Below, piece after piece: positions 62,297 to 64,000 of a stretch of 64,000 nucleotides of DNA; within the stretch, counting starts at the first letter, position 1; each line of letters begins with the position of its first letter. The DNA comes from Bacteroidota bacterium (GTDB lineage Bacteria > Bacteroidota > Bacteroidia > UKL13-3), in assembly GCA_947464275.1 (NCBI GenBank), contig CANHVU010000009.1, positions 1 to 64,000 of the forward strand, read 5' to 3'. A program made the translations under genes and the position numbers. The notes under the pieces are model-generated. The model saw only the letters and a program-made list of their open reading frames with translations. It did not search any database and was not told the DNA's origin.

Positions 62297-63073
62297 TTAA
62301 AAGAAAGATGGACACTTTATTCTTCCAGGTATTCTATAAGCTATGCTAGCAGTGAAAGTCATATACCAATCGTTGTAATTATCGCTTCCTCTTTTTGTTC
62401 CTTTTTGGAAGATATTACTTCCATAAATTTCATAGCTTCTATCAGCAATTTGTTGTGTTCTTAAACTTCCACCAGAGTAGTCAAGGTATTGGGCACTCAC
62501 ATCATCTATATAATCAGTATATGTTTTTCTAATGTTAAAATTACCTTCTAGACTAAAATTTCTCGCAAAAATCCATTTAACACCAACACCAAAAGGTATA
62601 GCAAATGAATATTTATTATAACCAACACCCTCCGTTTTAACATCCCTAAGTGTTACTGTTTCTCCATTGTAAGTTGTTTGCGGATTAAACTGAAAATAAG
62701 AAAACCCTCCAAAAATATAGCCAGTAACTTTGTAATCCAACACACCATAACCAAATGGCACGAAATTATACTCTACTAAACCTGCTAATTCTCTTATATT
62801 ACTTGTAAAATTTAAATTACGTGATTTATTAAATTCGAAGTTTTTATCATTACCACTTACGTTAAATGATGAAAGCTGACCAACCAATGACCATGTATTG
62901 TTAAAATTCAATCTTCCGAATAAAGTTCCGGCAGCATGTGTTTCGTTTAAAGCTAAACTTGGAGCTAAATCTCCCCAATAATTTGAAACACCCAACCCAA
63001 CTCCAACGTCTACAGTTTGAGCGTTTACTTTTAAAATACTAATGAGTGCTAAAAATAATAATACTTTTTTCAA
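62297..63073 (-). CDS. DUF6089-like outer-membrane beta-barrel protein
   Basis: A 258-residue protein: signal peptide (VLLFLALISILKVNAQ), then a beta-barrel pattern of alternating aromatic strands (VGVGLGVSNYWGDL, LAGLVEYNFVPFGYG, GGFSYFQFNP, IPFGVGVKW). The segment GYIFGGFSYFQFNPQT and the late IDDVSAQY match the DUF6089 family. It probably sits in the outer membrane; no transport role is visible. It is 9 bp after a related gene on the same strand, so the two are tandem paralogues. Confidence 0.82.
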   Translation of the reverse strand: MKKVLLFLALISILKVNAQTVDVGVGLGVSNYWGDLAPSLALNETHAAGTLFGRLNFNNTWSLVGQLSSFNVSGNDKNFEFNKSRNLNFTSNIRELAGLVEYNFVPFGYGVLDYKVTGYIFGGFSYFQFNPQTTYNGETVTLRDVKTEGVGYNKYSFAIPFGVGVKWIFARNFSLEGNFNIRKTYTDYIDDVSAQYLDYSGGSLRTQQIADRSYEIYGSNIFQKGTKRGSDNYNDWYMTFTASIAYRIPGRIKCPSFF

Positions 63074-63082
63074 TGAAATATA

Positions 63083-63958
63083 TTAATTAAAAAAGGTTGG
63101 ACATGGTTGACCCTTTGACCTAATAATGTAAGTTAAGGTTACACCAGAAATAATATAAATATCATTTTCAAAAATCTTTTTGTTACTCCTTGGTGCTCCG
63201 TCATCAAAATAACCTGTGCCTAGTTCTGGATAAGCCTCCCAAGATCTGTCTGCTAATAAAGCAGCTATTTCACCACTATTTGATTTTACAACCAAATTGT
63301 CAGCATATTTACCACCCACATCATCCAAGTAGTTAGTTGTTGTAAACCTAATGCCGGTCTCAAAACCTAAATAAAAAGCATCGCTAATCCTTGTTCTAAA
63401 TCCTATACCGAAAGGAAATGAAACTTCAGTTAAATCATACTGTTTCTTATCATTGTATACAGTTGACCCTTGACCCTCAGTTTTTAGTGGTTGTAATTCA
63501 ATTACCTGTTTTTCCCCTGCTTGGTTAACATATTCCGTTTTAGGATTAAATTTAAATACTCCAATTCCTCCAAATACATAAGGTATAAAAGGGCGTGAAT
63601 GCAAGTTTCTTAAATCGTTTTTTAGCAAATTGTATTCAAAATGTAAACTAAATTCATAAATATCTGAATAAAAGTTCAAGTTTCTAACTTTTGAAGCAGC
63701 TAAACTACTTTGTTGATCTGCACCACTTACTCTGCCATATGCAGCCATACCTTTAATAGCTACCTTGTTAGAAAAGTTATACCTGCCAAATAATGAAGCC
63801 GCAAAATAAGTATTGCTAAAATTTATTTTTTCATCACTTAAATCGCCAATATAATGCGATGTACCCAAAAGCATACCAATCTCAATTTGTTGGGCCTTTA
63901 CATGTAAATGGTTTAATGTAATTAGTATAAAAACAGCTAACAGCTTTATTAATTTCAT
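63083..63958 (-). CDS. DUF6089-like outer-membrane beta-barrel protein (upstream paralogue)
   Basis: About 291 residues from the ATG at 63958 (a TTG at 63967 is a less likely start). It has a signal peptide (LIKLLAVFILITLNHL), then the same barrel plan as its neighbour: IGMLLGTSHYIGDLSDEK, FSLHFEYNLL, VFGGIGVFKFNPKTEY, FPFGIGFRTRI and YLDDVGGKYAD. The two share the DUF6089 pattern but differ in length and loops. A CAAAAATA (TATTTTTG on the minus strand) at 63965-63972 would put transcription start at or next to the ATG. Confidence 0.82.
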   Translation of the reverse strand: MKLIKLLAVFILITLNHLHVKAQQIEIGMLLGTSHYIGDLSDEKINFSNTYFAASLFGRYNFSNKVAIKGMAAYGRVSGADQQSSLAASKVRNLNFYSDIYEFSLHFEYNLLKNDLRNLHSRPFIPYVFGGIGVFKFNPKTEYVNQAGEKQVIELQPLKTEGQGSTVYNDKKQYDLTEVSFPFGIGFRTRISDAFYLGFETGIRFTTTNYLDDVGGKYADNLVVKSNSGEIAALLADRSWEAYPELGTGYFDDGAPRSNKKIFENDIYIISGVTLTYIIRSKGQPCPTFFN

Positions 63959-64000
63959 AGCAAACAAAAATATATAATTTTTTAAAAGTACAAAGCTTTT

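Overview
The window looks like chromosomal DNA of a low-G+C member of the Bacteroidota. The grounds are promoters of the TTTG-N19-TAnnTTTG type (clearest at 31026-31056 and 39403-39433), few Shine-Dalgarno sequences, a fused SecDF, a fused E1 alpha/beta 2-oxoacid dehydrogenase, TPR-containing sensor kinases, and several families typical of the phylum (DUF4292, DUF4294, DUF6089, DUF3857). The order is uncertain. Most of the window is ordinary core genome: DNA repair (uvrA, rarA), translation and RNA (rplY, tRNA-Gln, tRNA-Phe, rsmI, tsaB, arfB, ettA, SRP RNA, aat), envelope (lnt, an EnvC-like M23 protein, NamZ-like DUF1343, LolC/E-like permease, glycosyltransferases, ExbB/ExbD, SecDF), metabolism (prs, thiamine pyrophosphokinase, E1 dehydrogenase, acyl-CoA carboxylase beta, propionyl/acetyl-CoA synthetase, pepT), and regulation (sigma-54, an NtrC-type activator, an ECF sigma factor, two TPR-histidine kinases).

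Layout. 1-2000: a cut-off lipoprotein gene, a strictly 41-bp tandem array upstream of a small XRE regulator, and a VOC protein. 2000-12900: uvrA; rplY-prs-tRNA-Gln reading leftward; a glycosyltransferase, DedA, a GxxExxY protein, rsmI-lnt, an AhpD-like protein and a membrane protein. 13000-26500: two paralogous TPR-histidine kinases flanking E1-tsaB, an NtrC regulator, a 2OG oxygenase, thiamine pyrophosphokinase, a toxin-antitoxin pair whose toxin carries a nonsense codon, and DUF4292-EnvC. 26600-36100: a transglutaminase-like membrane protein, a carboxylase, SRP RNA, and envelope-sugar genes. 36100-39200: a decayed zone with a stop-riddled copy of the 3' end of the CAP lipoprotein gene, a scrap matching the end of exbD, and a free-standing acyl-carrier-like protein without the expected phosphopantetheine serine. 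39500-52000: secDF, a cold-shock protein, lipoproteins, pepT, an ECF sigma factor, acyl-CoA synthetase and ettA.

52210-57120 is a 4.9-kb integrated element inserted at the 3' end of tRNA-Phe, bounded by 14-bp direct repeats. It encodes a tyrosine recombinase, an excisionase-like protein, an unknown protein, a possible filamentous-phage gene II/X-like replication protein, a possible small-terminase-like protein, a small unknown protein and a lipoprotein. From 52128 to 56667 I find no CpG dinucleotide on reading every line, whereas the host genes on either side have many. Near-identical 27-bp repeats lie just inside both ends, and the element carries its own terminator behind the tRNA. The gene set suggests a minimal phage satellite or integrative plasmid; this is an inference from weak protein resemblance and needs profile searches. 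The window closes with an Fe-S membrane oxidoreductase, rarA, rpoN-aat and two DUF6089-type outer-membrane proteins.
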